A stretch of 64,000 nucleotides of DNA, taken from assembly GCA_037953625.1 (NCBI GenBank), contig CM075651.1, positions 160,589,501-160,653,500 on the forward strand. Reading direction: 5' to 3'. A program made the translations under genes and the position numbers. Under the pieces are notes generated by a model. The model was given only the letters and a program-made list of their open reading frames with translations, was not told where the DNA came from and searched no databases. Positions within the stretch are counted from its first letter, which is position 1. The number at the start of each line of letters is the position of its first letter. Positions 1-12,900 of the stretch are shown one piece after another. This stretch comes from Crotalaria pallida (Eukaryota > Streptophyta > Magnoliopsida > Fabales > Fabaceae).

Positions 1-36
1 TGTCATTGTTGGAAGGTACTCTATTGTTTTGCCAAG

Positions 37-105
37 AGACATGCTATTATTTTTGGTGATCATCACAATCTCTCCATTATTTTTGGTGATCATCACAGTC
101 TAATA
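37..105. repeat. Short tandem duplication (33-bp unit)
   Basis: Two nearly identical copies of a unit containing attatttttggtgatcatc lie side by side just upstream of the NDPK-like exon, within what would be its intron. Confidence 0.7.
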
Positions 106-128
106 ATTATCCTTGTCTATGCCTGCAG

Positions 129-237
129 AAATATAATCCATGGGAGTGATGGTCCGGAAACTGCGCAAGATGAGATTAATTTGTGCTTTAAGCTAGAGGA
201 GTTGGTTAATTTCCCTAGCAATGAAGAGAAAGTATAA
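129..237 (+). pseudogene. Terminal exon remnant resembling nucleoside diphosphate kinase
   Basis: A splice-acceptor-like ...cctgcag at 121-128 is followed by an open stretch whose first base completes a split codon. It then reads NIIHGSDGPETAQDEI and continues to a TAA at 235-237. HGSD followed by an E..(E/D)EI pattern is the signature C-terminal part of nucleoside diphosphate kinases, where this His-Gly-Ser-Asp loop lies next to the active site. After the NDPK-like part the usual LWF and the C-terminal W-x-Y residues are altered (LCF; the end is EEKV-stop), which suggests decay. Earlier exons would lie left of the window. It could be the last exon of a real divergent gene cut by the window edge, or a fragment carried by a mobile element. 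The family match is from memory of the motif. Confidence 0.55.
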
Positions 238-640
238 TTGTATATAATAACATTTAAATAACTGTATATAATAGCATTTGTCCATGGTGGAGTTGTTCCC
301 AATGCAATAGATGAAAATAATTGTTTATATTAGCATTTGTTTGTGATTTTAAATTGGTTCCTTATGTTGTCTTTACTATTTTATTTTTTAACTTTGCTAT
401 TTTAATTTTCAATCATAAAGTGTTCACTAACACATTAGCTCTAATCTCCCTCCCTCCTTTCCCATGAACTCACACTGTTTCTGCAATACAATAATACACC
501 CGTGTGTCGTGTTACAAGAGTCTAGGTTTTTTTTTTAAGTTAATGATAAATTTAAACTAAACAATGGAAACTTTTTAATATAATCATATATCAAGTTTTT
601 AAAATTTAAAAATTTAATTATCCTCAATGTGAAATCATTA
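238..640. other. AT-rich spacer, no gene seen
   Basis: Non-coding sequence with scattered stops in all frames. A repeated atataatagcatttg-like motif occurs near 241-340. No recognisable gene or bounded mobile element. Confidence 0.6.
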
Positions 641-830
641 TCCTCGTTTTGTTAAAAAATAATCATTATCCTAAAAGAAAAACTCACTCAGTTTGTTAAA
701 AAATTAATCATTATCCTCAAAAAGATAAACTCAATTTTGTTAAAAAATAATCATTATCCTCAAAAAGATAAACTCATCAGTTTGTTAAAAAGATAATCAT
801 TATCCTCAATAAGATAAACCCAAATAGATG
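641..830. repeat. AT-rich minisatellite, about 44-bp unit, four copies
   Basis: Four successive degenerate units share the core gttaaaaaataatcattatc followed by ctcaaaaagataaactca. Further diverged copies of the core occur at about 985-1090 and 3356-3395, so the unit is also dispersed. It is non-coding. Confidence 0.75.
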
Positions 831-2460
831 AGGCTTCTATGGTCATAGCAAAGAATCCATGATAAACTCAAACATCTAACAAAAATTTATATTCATCTAA
901 AAAACTATAATTCTTAAAGTGCCGTCTTAAATAATTATAAAATATAATCATATATAAGTTTTTAAAATTTAAAAATTTCATTATCATCAATGTGAAATCA
1001 TTATCCTCATTTTGTTAAAAAAAAAATAATCATTATCCTCAAAAAGATAAACACACTTAATTTGTTAAATAAAAATTTTCATTATACTAAATAGAAAAGT
1101 TCATTTTTGCAATGTAATAGATAAAAATAATTATATATAAAAACATTTGTTTACGGATTATTACGTGGTGTGTTAGGTTGGGTAGCATGTTTTTGCTTTG
1201 GAATGATTCTGGATAGGATAATTTTATGCTATACATAAATCTTAATCTTATATCGACATTTCAAATTAAAAATGAAAAATTTTGTATCCTAAGTTCTTTT
1301 CCAAACAAAAAAAAAAGTTATAAAATACTAATGTATGAAAAAATTTCACGTAACATTATTTTAATTTTTTCCATCTAGAGATTTAAGTCAAAGATATTTC
1401 ATGTTAATCCATTTAGTGATTGTAACAATCTTTATATTTTTTTTCTTTTTAAAAAAAATATAACTTTTTTTCTCTTTAAGAACAATAATTTTCAATACCC
1501 TTATAAATAAATAAATAAATAAAATTTATCAACTTATATAATAAGTATTAACCTTGGGAATATATAAATAAAAATTGTAAAATAGAAAATGTTTATTTAA
1601 ATTATAAGTAGTATAGTAGAATTTTTATTTTCTGCAAAGGGATTAAATAATGTTTTTCTCTTAAAAAAATAATATTCGTAACACAAAGTTGAAAAGTGTA
1701 TAATTTAAAGATTGATATAATATTGAATATTAGTTTTAGCAATTTTACTAATTAGCTTAACTCCTAAAATTAAACTAATTAGTAAAATTGATAATTGAAT
1801 TAATAAAATTAAGCTAATTAGTAAATTTTTCTATTATCAAATGTAGTAGCCTCCAAAAACAATTAAAAATTAAAAATTAAAAAAATAATCCCAATAAAAA
1901 AAATTATTTCATAAAACTAGACGGAACTAGCAAACCACAAAAGTGGTAGTAATCTACTAAAACAAATAAAAACTTAAAATTTACAGGATAATCCAAATAA
2001 AAAATTTCATAAGACTAAATAATAATAAAGATAAATTATCTATATTTTATATCTTATCATCTTTTATATAGGCTTATCTCTTATCATTATCTCTTATCAT
2101 ATTATTATTCATATATTTATTATTATCATTATTGTAAATTAATAGATAAATCATTGATTCTAAATTCTTATCTTTATTTTAAAAGATTAAAACAATTCTC
2201 ATTCATTTACCCATATATGTCAACAGAATAAAAAACAATATTATGTGATAATCACAAAGAAACTAAAGAAAATAACTCAAGTAAACATCATCTTTGCAAA
2301 AAAATTAAATCAAAATTATTAAAACAATTAGGATAAACACTTTTTACAATCCTATCTTATGATTAACTTGAGATAATTATATAAAAAAATGTTAATTGTA
2401 CTAAAAAATATTAATCTATCCATCAAATAAAAAAGATAAGAATGTATAATTTTGATTTAA
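831..2460. other. AT-rich spacer, probable decayed repeats
   Basis: No open frame of note. About 1740-1830 contains the motif ctaattagtaaa in direct and inverted orientation (local hairpin potential). A TC followed by tatattttat at 2039-2050 could be the 5' end of the Helitron that ends at 3139, but this is not proven. Confidence 0.4.
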
Positions 2461-3139
2461 TTCTGATTTTCATATTAAAGGTGATAATTATATTCAACAA
2501 ATGCTAATAAATTATCATGTCCCGTGAAATATAAAATATTTTGATTTATCCTTAAATATACTCATAATATCATCAAATAAAAAATATCAAAAAGTTAACT
2601 TTTGATTTCACTCTAATTAATCATAATATAAAGATAAATGTAATAAAGATATATAAAAACATATTAATTCATCAATCAACTAAATTGGGACTACATTAAT
2701 TTAATAATGATCTATACATAAACAAATATAATATTTAAAAAATGAATAGTCACTATATTCCAATGAATTTATGTCCAATGAAATAACGTTCTGGTTTATC
2801 ATTAATTATGCTCATCCTAATACCATCAAACACAGAATATCGAAATGTTTAATTCTGATTTAATTTTGATTCAACATGATAAAGTTGATTATCATATTAT
2901 AAATGTTATTTTATCCATCAAATAAATAAGGAATATGTAAGATAAAAAGTGTTATCTTTGATTCATATGAGAAAGTTCAAAACTTATGAACAAGATAATT
3001 TAGATTATTTTTCATTGTTGTTTAATAACAATCTTTAATTTATAATAAAAATAATAACAATAATCATTACTTTAAAATATTTAATATATAAAAAAATTAA
3101 ATTATCAATAACCCGTGCATTGCACGGGGTGAAAGCTAG
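2461..3139 (+). mobile_element. Helitron-like 3' region, copy 1
   Basis: The right end shows the Helitron 3' signature: a hairpin CCCGTGCATTGCACGGG at 3112-3128 (stem of 7-8 bp), a short spacer, then CTAG at 3136-3139 followed by T. The preceding 650 bp is alignable by eye with 4190-5001 (shared blocks such as gtgataattatatt and ataccatcaaa-like motifs), so two related copies exist. The 5' end is uncertain; a candidate TC is at 2039. There is no helicase/Rep coding, so it would be non-autonomous. Confidence 0.6.
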
Positions 3140-3160
3140 TACTTATATAAAAAGATCCCT

Positions 3161-3270
3161 TCTCGAGGCACCACGTTTGTCCGCTTAAGGAATACTCGCA
3201 CTAGAGCGTCTTTTCGAGGTACCACCACGTTTGTTCGCTTAAGGAATACTCGCACTAGAGCGTTTGTAGG
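3161..3270. repeat. Tandem duplication with higher GC than its surroundings
   Basis: Two copies of a unit reading cgaggcaccacgtttgtccg, then cttaaggaatactcgcacta and gagcgt, lie just right of the Helitron end. The second copy has small changes (ggtaccacc; ttcg). It stands out in the AT-rich background. Origin unknown. Confidence 0.65.
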
Positions 3271-3566
3271 TAAATAACATTATCTCTAACGTAACCAAAA
3301 TTACAATTTGAGATTAAATTAATTCTTTAAATTTATATAATCATTATTTGTATGTGAAATCATTATCCTCAATTTGTTGAACAAATCATTATCCTCAACA
3401 AAAAATATTTAAGAAATATTAAAAAAAATCTATATATATATATATATATATATAAAATAGGCTCTCCCATTCCATTTTTAAAGTTCTATCTAATTCTAAG
3501 AATTCTCTTCTCCAAATTCTCTCTTTTATTTTTATTTTTTCCCTTATTCCTTTACTTACCGCTCTT

Positions 3567-3750
3567 AATTTTGATTTTTGAGTGTTTGATGAATTACTTA
3601 TTAGATGATGCATATTTTGTTATACTTTTAATTGACTTTTGTTTATTCCTCAACTCAGAGCTCTTAATTTTGATTGTGTTTGATGAATTACTTATTAGAT
3701 GATGCATATTTTGTTATACTTTTAATTGAATTTTGTTTAATCTAAATTTC
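3567..3750. repeat. Tandem duplication, about 95-bp unit, upstream of the ATG8-like fragment
   Basis: Two copies of a unit containing gctcttaattttgatt, gtttgatgaattacttatta and gatgatgcatattttgttat lie next to each other. The second runs into the splice acceptor of the ATG8-like exon, so this is probably duplicated 5'-UTR or intron sequence of the fragment. Confidence 0.65.
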
Positions 3751-3757
3751 AGGAAGA

Positions 3758-3965
3758 ATGACATCAATGAGTTACTTCAAACAAGAGCATGACCTTAGTA
3801 AGTTTCTTTTTTTTTTTTTTTTGAAATTTTGGTAAGTTGTTATACATAGTTACTTTGATTATTCTTTGTTGAAAGAATATGCAAATAATTGATCCTTTTC
3901 TCTTTTCAAAGAAGAGAAGGGCTAAGGCTCCTAGGATTAGGAAGAAATACCCTGATCATATTCCG
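3758..3965 (+). pseudogene. ATG8-like (autophagy ubiquitin-like) gene fragment, two exons
   Basis: Exon-like piece 3758-3797 starts with ATG and reads MTSMSYFKQEHDL, then a GTAAGT donor. After an intron, 3911-3965 reads KRRAKAPRIRKKYPDHIP and stops at a GTGAGA donor. This is the N-terminal pattern of ATG8 (FK.EH.LE.R..EA.RIR.KYPDRIP). It contains introns, so it derives from genomic DNA and not from an mRNA copy. The two pieces do not join in frame with the visible borders, and the ubiquitin-like core exons do not follow, so it is a dead fragment. It lies between two Helitron 3' ends (3139 and 5001), which makes Helitron capture likely (inference). Confidence 0.7.
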
Positions 3966-4189
3966 GTGAGAAATAATTTTGGTGAGTCTTATGCCTGTTT
4001 GACGAAACAATGTTTTTCGATTTATTTATGATTTTTTTTCGTTTTTGTCATGAGATAAGATAAATAATGAAAAAGATCAAAATATTTAAATATGAATAAT
4101 AATAATAATAAATGTGATAATTATATTAAAAAAATAATAATGGTAAAAGATATTAATTTATCCATCAAATAAATATAAAAAATATCTTA

Positions 4190-5001
4190 AAATATTATCC
4201 AATAAAAAGAATAAGAATGTATAATTTTGGTTTAATTATATATAATTTTTCATATTAGATGTGATAATTATATTTAAAATATGCTAAATTATCATGTCTC
4301 ATGCAATAGAAAATATTTTGATTTATCTTTAAATCAACTCATAATACCATCAAACAAAAAAATATAAAAAAGTTTAATTTTCATTTCACTCTAATAATTA
4401 ATCATAATATCATGATAAAACGTGTTAATTCATCGATGAACTAAATAAGAAATACATTAATTTAATACTCATCTATACATAAACAAATATATTATTAAAT
4501 ACATATAAAAAAAGAGTCATCATTATATTCCTAATAGAATGCAATGTGTTAACCAAAATAGTCAAAAATAACAATTTCAATGTCGTCTTCATGTTTATGA
4601 AATAGTGGATATTGCAATTTATCCTTAAATTTTCTCGTAATACCATTAAACAAAAAGATTAAAATATTTAATTCTGATTTGTTTTTAACTATCATAATAA
4701 AGTTGATAATCATATGAAAATATTAATTTATCTATTAAATAATTTAGGAAGATCTAATTCTGATTTACTTTTGATTCATCATAATAAAGTCAATAATCAT
4801 TAATACCATCAAATTAAAAAAAAATCAAAATGTTTAATTTTGATTTATCATAATAAAATATATTGAATAATCATTTTTATTATTGTTTAATAATAATCTT
4901 TATTTTATAATAATGAAAATAATAATAATCTTCAATTTAAAATATTTAACATAAAAAATTTTAATATCAACATCTCATGTATTGCACGGGGTAAGAGCTA
5001 G
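4190..5001 (+). mobile_element. Helitron-like 3' region, copy 2
   Basis: Related along its length to 2461-3139. The 3' end has a degenerate hairpin (ctcatgtattgcacgggg near 4973-4991), then CTAG at 4998-5001 followed by T. If its 5' end lies left of 3758, it would include the ATG8-like fragment. No 5' end was identified. Confidence 0.55.
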
Positions 5002-5766
5002 TATGATTAATAATTATGAAACGAACAACGATTATGATCATATTAAGTTTTTTTTATTATGATAAAAAAAGTTGATGACGTGTGAGTTATATTTGCTGTA
5101 AAATATATTGAGATAATCATGATTGTTTGTATACTAACCGAATGCAAAAAATAATATTAAAATTTTAAAAATGAATTTATCAGGAAAACAAAATTAAAAC
5201 AATCGAAAATAGGATTACGTATATTTTATCCTTTCATGATAACTTTGACAAATTTTAACAATTTTTATCTGTAAAGGATAAATTGCAATTATTCAATCTT
5301 TTAAATTTTCGCCATTTAATCTTTTATATTAAATTTTGTTGTTTTTGTTTATCTAAAATAACCGATTTTATAATTCAGATTTGGATTCTTTAACTTTTTT
5401 TAAGTCATCATCTCCTTAATTCATAATTTTATCTATTAGATATTTTTAATAATTTAGATTTTAAGCGATTTGAAGTAATCTTATCTTATAACTAAAAAAC
5501 CGAATTAGAGAAAGTCATATTATAAGAGTCGAATTAGCTATTCCAAATCCTACAATGAGAGCTTTTATTGTTCATCAGTCAAGTAGGATTTGCTAGCATG
5601 GAGCAAGGGGGAGCTTTATTTTTTTTCCCCCTAAACTTCATGTATCTTTTACATATCGAAGATTAATTTGTTTGGTAAAATTATCATAAGCAACAAAGCT
5701 CTCTTTATCAAATTTTAACATAGCTGCCTTCTCAAGATTCAAATCGAAGATACCTTAGTAAGTTAT
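5002..5766. other. Spacer, nothing recognised
   Basis: AT-rich sequence without a convincing reading frame, terminal repeat or RNA gene. Confidence 0.5.
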
Positions 5767-5969
5767 ACTCCTTCCGTGTCTTAATATAAGTCATTTTTAT
5801 TTAACTCATACTACATATTAAAAAAAGTAATTATTACTTTCAAATATATCAACAAAATATGTTGTCATTCCAAAGCTATCCCTATTTAAAACTTTACAAC
5901 TCCATTTATTTTTCTATCTATTGTAATTATTACCCTATCACCCTTATATAATTAGAGAGGTGTATTTAA
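5767..5969. mobile_element. Truncated Stowaway-like MITE
   Basis: Begins with actccttccgtgtcttaata, a Stowaway-type terminus, but no matching inverted end is seen before the next MITE starts at 5972. Probably truncated. Confidence 0.4.
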
Positions 5970-5971
5970 TA

Positions 5972-6262
5972 CTCCCTCCGATCCTATATATAGGTCACAT
6001 TCTAGAAAGTTTTTTTGGTCCTAATTATAAGTCACTTTATATTTTCTATGCATCATTTATTGATTTTTCTCTTTTTTGCCCTTATTAAATGCTTTGACTA
6101 TCTATGTGTTTTTTGTTACTCATTAATGAGTGCGAATTTTCCAAGAAAAGTTAAGGGGGTAAAATTGTAATGTTACAATATATTCTCATAGAATTCATAA
6201 AACCAACCACTTTCCTTGGTATGTGTAATTCGGTTAAGTATGCCCTATAATACCGGAGGGAG
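5972..6262. mobile_element. Stowaway-type MITE, family A, copy 1
   Basis: Ends are CTCCCTCCG and CGGAGGGAG, flanked by TA on both sides (5970-5971 and 6263-6264). The 291-bp body is nearly the same as 21179-21473, and a distant relative lies at 63557-63840. No transposase. Confidence 0.85.
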
Positions 6263-6264
6263 TA

Positions 6265-6926
6265 TAAACTTTTTAATGCTATCTAAAAATTCTAAAACGA
6301 CTTATAAAAAGGATAAAAAATTATTCAAAATGGTACCCTGGAAAAGAGGCCGAGGGAGTAACAAATATCTACCCATTAATCTTTGCGTTTATAGTTCAAG
6401 AAAAATGCTTTTAAAATTTGTGAGTAAAATAATATTTAAAAATTAAAGTCTACCAAAAAAAAAATTAAAGGTAAGAAGTAAAAACGCCCAAAAGTCAAAG
6501 TGTTTTCATTTAATATTATTTTTATATTTAAATATTTAATTATTGTTTTTGTGGATTCTCTAAAACTGAATAAGAAGAATAAGAAGAAGCTGCGTGGCCT
6601 TGTTTTGTTCTTCTACTTCTTCTCTTCTCTTTCTCACATTTGCTTCCTTTCCTTCTTCTCTAAAAATCTCTGCAGCTTCTGCTACCCCTTTTTGATTCAC
6701 AACCCAGAACTTTGTTTCATCTATTATTCTTTTTTCTTTTTATGTCTTTTTTTTATGTATGTAAACAGATTTCCATTTAATGGGTACCATTAATGTATAA
6801 AAATTTAAGCTTGTGTACTTTTATTAATTAATTAATGTATTGAATTAAATTAAAAGTGAGAACTTTTGTGTTTGTTTGGTGGTGTGTTTGTATTGTTAAG
6901 TTGTGGAATTTGGGATCTGAATTGTG
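6265..6926 (+). promoter_or_regulatory. Upstream region and CT-rich 5' leader of the SAC gene
   Basis: About 6600-6730 is a pyrimidine-rich run of the ttcttctacttcttctcttc type, typical of plant 5' UTRs. It is preceded by AT-rich sequence with several TATA-like candidates. The start ATG at 6927 follows. The exact transcription start cannot be fixed. Confidence 0.45.
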
Positions 6927-9900
6927 ATGGAAGAAGAAGAAGAACAGGTGGCTGCAGCAATGAAGAATCAGGTTGACTTGGATGGAGAAGAAGAAGGAAG
7001 AGGAGTTGACTTCAAGTCTTCATGCTGCCATATGCAGAAGTTCAAGCTCTATGAGACTCGTTCGGTATGCTCTATGCATTTTCTTCATTAATCATTTCAT
7101 GTATTATATGACTTATAACATATTGATTCATTGTTTGCTTTTAAATTCATGTACTTCTTTGTGTTATTTCATGATACTTTCAATTTGGTTTGGGTAAAGG
7201 TTGCATTTTTTATTTTTTTTTGCACCTGGGATTTAGAGTCCTCTGTGTTCTTCAATATCCATGTTGCTGTTGCCCAGTATCAAGTAGTGTATATAGTTTG
7301 TTTTTGATTGTCATCTGTATTCATTTCAGATTGTATTTCATGTTCATTTGTCATCAGTGTATAATTTGTTTCTGATTGGAATCTTTGTATTGACATTAAT
7401 TTTTTCATTCATTGGGATTCACTGTCAAAAGTTGCCTATGATTTCTGGAAATATCCAACTTTACATTTAAATCTTCTTTAAAAAGGTAAACTAGGGTTTT
7501 GTTTTTGTTTTTGTGTTTTTGTGTGTTTTTTTTTCTCTTTTTTTTTTTTCCAATTTCTTTACTCAATTTCATGACTCTCATTGTATTATGGTACAGGTTT
7601 TAATTTTGGAATCTTATATTACACTACTGACAGTTGTTACTTGAAAGGTATCCATGTGAATATATATCTGGAAATTTTCATGAAAATGGGTATACTGTTT
7701 TGTTGATTGCTAGACAAGCAAGTTCACCGAAAAAGAAAAAAAGTGTGATAAAGGCACATACTTTAAATCCGCTTTACCTTAATCTTCTCGCCTCTATCTC
7801 TTCCCATGGTTTTCCCTTATTTAAGTCCCGTCATGGTCAAAGTTTAAGGGTAGTACCATTGTGGTCTACAATCATATCATATAATCATTGTCAGTGGTTT
7901 CCTAATTGCAAAACATGAAAGTGTACCTTCTTAATATGATAGATTTCATGCAACATAGGTGATATTGAGAAAGATGGGGCTCTTCCCATCTCAACATTTG
8001 CCAAATGAAACAGGGCAAACAATATCACTAGATTGTTAATTCTGGAATATCTTTGAGTCTTTATTTGCACTCCTAAGACTCATTACTCACACTATGCAGA
8101 CCATTTAATCCGAAATGTTGCATTAATGGTCAAAATACTATTCATCAAGAATTTTTTGTCTCATTTTTTATAATTGGCATTAATTGCTTATAAGTACTTC
8201 CCTTTTATGAATATTATCCTGTTACATTTTTTGTGCCACATGATATGGGTATGAAACGTTATTGCAGTCATCTTATTAAGTTATTATTATGCACAGAAAT
8301 TTTATATCATCGGAAGAGACAAAAGCCGAAGTTATTGGAAGGTCTTAAAGATAGACAGATTAGAAGCGTCTGATTTAAGTATCACGGAAGATCCTACGAT
8401 ATTCTCAGAAATTGAGTGTTGTGACCTTCTGAACCGAATTCACGAAGGAAACAAGTCAACTGGGGGGCTTAAATTTGTTACAACTTGTTATGGAATCATT
8501 GGTATGTCCTATCTTCTATCTATACAAGAGCAAAATTTCTACCATAATTACTTTTTTTCCCCCTATTTTTCTTCCGAATAAATCCATAACTTGAATTTTT
8601 CTTTTGATTTAGGATTTGTGAAATTTCTTGAGCCATACTACATGCTGCTTATCACAAAACGAAGGAAGATTGGCACAATTTGTGGGCATTCTATATATGC
8701 CATCACAAAGAGTGAAATGATTCCAGTTCCACATTCTACCATGCGATCCAAAGTGGCATGTTCTAGTGATGAGAACAGGTCTTTAATCAATTCTGCATGT
8801 GATTGTAATATGTCTATGGTACATATAAAGAGACATACCATAGTTGCGTTGAGAGTTATACCTTGTTTATTGTACTTAAATGAGAACTGTGTTATGAGTT
8901 ATGCCTCTTTATTTATGTTCATTATTATATTGTGTAAATTCAATTTCCTGTCTGAGCATCATATTTTACTTGGCTTTAAGTTGGTAAATTTTAGGGCTTG
9001 TCTTTTATGGTATTTTTGAGTCATGTACCAAGTGCTAAGGGTACCTCCTCCATTTTTTCGTTTCCAAGCTCTACACTCTATAGTAGGTTCATTTCCTGCA
9101 AATATACAGGGTTATTGTTCATTGCTTTTGTGATGTAAATGTTTCTTTTTGAGCAAGCCAAGGTAATGTCAGGGTTCCACCAAGGGAATCACCGTCTTTC
9201 CCCATACCCTATTTTCAGTTTTGCTTAGGGTTTCTTAATTTTTATTGACCATATGTGTTCCTTTTATTCTTCGACATAATAAACCACCTTATTAATGAGC
9301 GTTTTCTCTTTTTTTCTCTTGATACCTAGATACAAGAAGCTTCTATGCAGTGTGGATCTCACAAAGGACTTCTTTTTCAGCTACTCATACCATGTCATGC
9401 TTAGTCTTCAGAAAAACTTGTCTAATAATAATAATACAACTGGTCAGTTGCTATATGAGACAATGTTTGTTTGGAATGAGTTCTTAACTCGTGGAATCAG
9501 GAATACTCTCCATAATACTTCTTGGACGGTTGCCTTAGTACATGGCTTTTTTGAACAGGTAGTTGTGATGTCTCCTTTATTGCCTCAGTACATGTTTTTT
9601 TGAGTGTTTTGTGAAGAAAGGTAGTTAATGGAGCTAATGGTAATTTGATATTCACTTGCATATATTTTGTTTCTTTTGCTTTAATTTCATACCTTTACAG
9701 TGAGGTTAGCCTATTAAATGTTCATTTAGAACCCAACATCTCTTCGAATTAATTTTCTCTTGGTTATACTTTGTTTGCATATCCTTGATCAATAATGATA
9801 TTAGTTATACCTGTTTCTATTTATAGTTAACTTATCTTGCCAGCATTCTATTTAATAGCAATTGATGGTGCAGACTTTAAACTTTTAAGTTCTTAGTGTT

Positions 9901-12900
9901 TCAGTTGTCTTACATTGGAATATCTATTCCTCAAGATGACATAGAAGGTTTGATTAAATCTTTTGGTATGGGAAGCATTTCTAACTTTTCATTGCCATGT
10001 AATGCTTAATTTGTTCATATATGATACTGGCTTGTATCCTTCCTATGGTGGTGCCAGTAGATTGTAAGGTTGCTACTGTTACCTGTAGAATGAAAATATT
10101 CATTTCTTGGCATTTTTTCCAGGTTAAACTTTCTACATTTGAAAGGGAGTTCTACTTGACTGTCATTGCTAGACGCTCACGGCATTTTGCTGGGACCAGG
10201 TTTGTATTTTCTTGGGCCTTTCTTTCTGGGTTATTGATACAATTAAAGCAATATTTAATCTTACTTTGCACTTTTGAGTTTCTAATTTTCTATTTGACAT
10301 AGCTTCTAATTTGTACTAGTTTCTGCATGGACTTCAATTCATTGTGATATACCACCAAGATAACATTTCTTTTTTCTTTTCCTTTCATTAGATTTTCTTT
10401 CCCTCCTGTTTCTAAACACGATGTTCCTTGGTTTCTCCATCTTGTGCAGATATTTGAAGCGAGGAGTAAATGAAAGGGGTAGAGTTGCTAATGATGTTGA
10501 GACAGAGCAGATAGTCTTTGCAGATGCTCATGATGGATGTCCAATGCAAATAAGTTCCGTGGTGCAGATACGGGGTTCAATCCCTCTTTTCTGGTCTCAG
10601 GAAACCTCTCGGTTGAATATAAAACCAGACATTATATGTATGATATGGAGACAACTTCCTTTGCCTCTTACTTATCTTTAGTTTACACTGATTTTGGTTC
10701 TTTCTCCCCAGTATCAAAGAAGGACCGTAATTTTGAAGCCACAAGACTGCATTTTGAAAATCTAGCTAAGAGATACGGAAATCCTATTATTATATTGAAC
10801 TTAATCAAGGTAGTCATTTTTCCATATATATGTAACTTTGTAAGGAATCATATCTCGTGGTTGATCTCCGTGTCTGGTCTACACTATAATGTGTTTTAAT
10901 TTCTGCGTTCTTCTGTCATATTGTGTTTCAGATGTGTGAGAAGAAGCCTCGAGAAAGTATTCTCCGAGCTGAGTTTGCAACTGCTGTTAGGTCTATTAAT
11001 AAAGATTGGAGAGGGGAAAATCGCCTGAGGTTCTTTAACCTTGACCTGCATCTGCACTCAAGATGGTAATTTGCTAATCTCTCTTTTGTCCAACCATGAT
11101 AGGTTTTTCTTGTATTTTGACATTATCCGAACAATCTCCTTCAGCAGCAAAGCTACTAATGTGTTAACACAACTGGGAAGAGTTGCTGCATATGCATTAA
11201 AGTTAACTGGCATCTTCTACTGTGAAGTGACACCGAGCCTAGAGGGATTGTTAGGTCATTCCAACTCTGGGTAAGTACTGTTACAGCTAACCATCATTGT
11301 GATAACTGAAGTGTTATTTTACCTTTGTGCACAACCAGAATACACAATGCTTTAAAGATCAAAGTAGCTGGTTTTCAAAACATGTTTTAGAAACAGAGAA
11401 GTTAAATTTTTAATTTATGTATGTCTTTGGTTTGCATGTGATATTTTAGTAAATATTTGTTTTCTTAATTGCTGTTGTATTAAATAGGCAAGTTGAAATT
11501 TCACTTTATGATTTATAATTGCTGATTAATTTGCTTGATCATTATTTATGGTGTGTTTGTATTTATATTATAATGGTTAGCATTTGCTTTATGCCTTGAA
11601 ATTCTTGCTACTAGTAATATCAACCGTTTATTTTTTTCTACATAATGCAGCAAACTTGTTGATAAGGGCACAGAAATTAACAATCATTTTCATACTGCTG
11701 ATATTAATGGAGATTGCAGTGTCAAACCCCGGAAGCTTCAGGAAGGGGTCCTGAGGACCAATTGCATAGACTGCTTAGATCGTACCAATGTTGCTCAATT
11801 TGCTTATGGACTTGCTGCACTTGGACGTCAGCTCCAAGCCTTAGGATTTATTGAATCCCCAGATATTGACCTTGATAACCATTTGGCAAAGGAGATAATG
11901 GCAATCTACGAGTCCATGGGTGACACATTAGCTCTGCAATATGGGGGTTCAGCATCACACAAAAAGGTAACCTTTTGGCTTCAATTATTGGCTTTGCAAC
12001 TAATCCCCAAGAATATCATCTACTCCCACGCCCATCACCCTTCTTATCTGCATGCACATGCGATGGTTGGGGGTACGGGAGATGGTTATTGGTTTCAATT
12101 ATTGGCTCTGCAGCTTAACCTCAAGTACCTTATCTGCACTCATCAACCCTCCCCATGCATGCATGCATGCGGGTTGAGGGAATGGGAGATGGTGCTTGGC
12201 TTCATAGTTGCCAATGACCTCATTGACTCAAGTGTCCTGCAGTACGAAATGCTTAGATACGTCTGCTATTTTTCATGCTTATAGTGTGCCATATAGCCTC
12301 TTAGTTGCACCGAATAATTTGATGTAACATGTCGGATGTGATCTGTGAAGCCACTTGCTTTTCCCTAAGCTTTAAGAAATGTTTATGGTGTGAGTCATGA
12401 GCTTAATGTTTTGGTGCAATGGTAGTTGCTATATGAATTTCGACATCAAATAGATGAGCTGAAGGATATGATTTCTATTTTTATATGGTAGTTTCACAGT
12501 AAATGAATATTTTCAGCTATTTTACATACTCACCATTTCACATGTCTATAAATAGAAGCGTGGAACCTTTTTGGTTACTGGTCTTGAAATGGAAGTTTAA
12601 CTTTGCCTCTTTACTAGTTTACTTTGTGTTTCCTTGCATGGACGTTTGGTCTGAGTTTTGTACTTGATATTTCTGAGCATTTTGTACATGGTCTTGCTTT
12701 ACAGATATTTTCTGAGAGACGAGGTCGATGGAAGCCAGCAGCACAATCTCAGGAATTTATTCGAGCCGTACAACGTTATTGCAACAATACATACTTTGAT
12801 GGCAATAAGCAAAAGTCAATTAACTTGTAAGAAAAAAAAAACTGCATTTTTTCAATTAATATTTACATAGTGTTTCCATAGTAGTTGAACATTATGTCCT

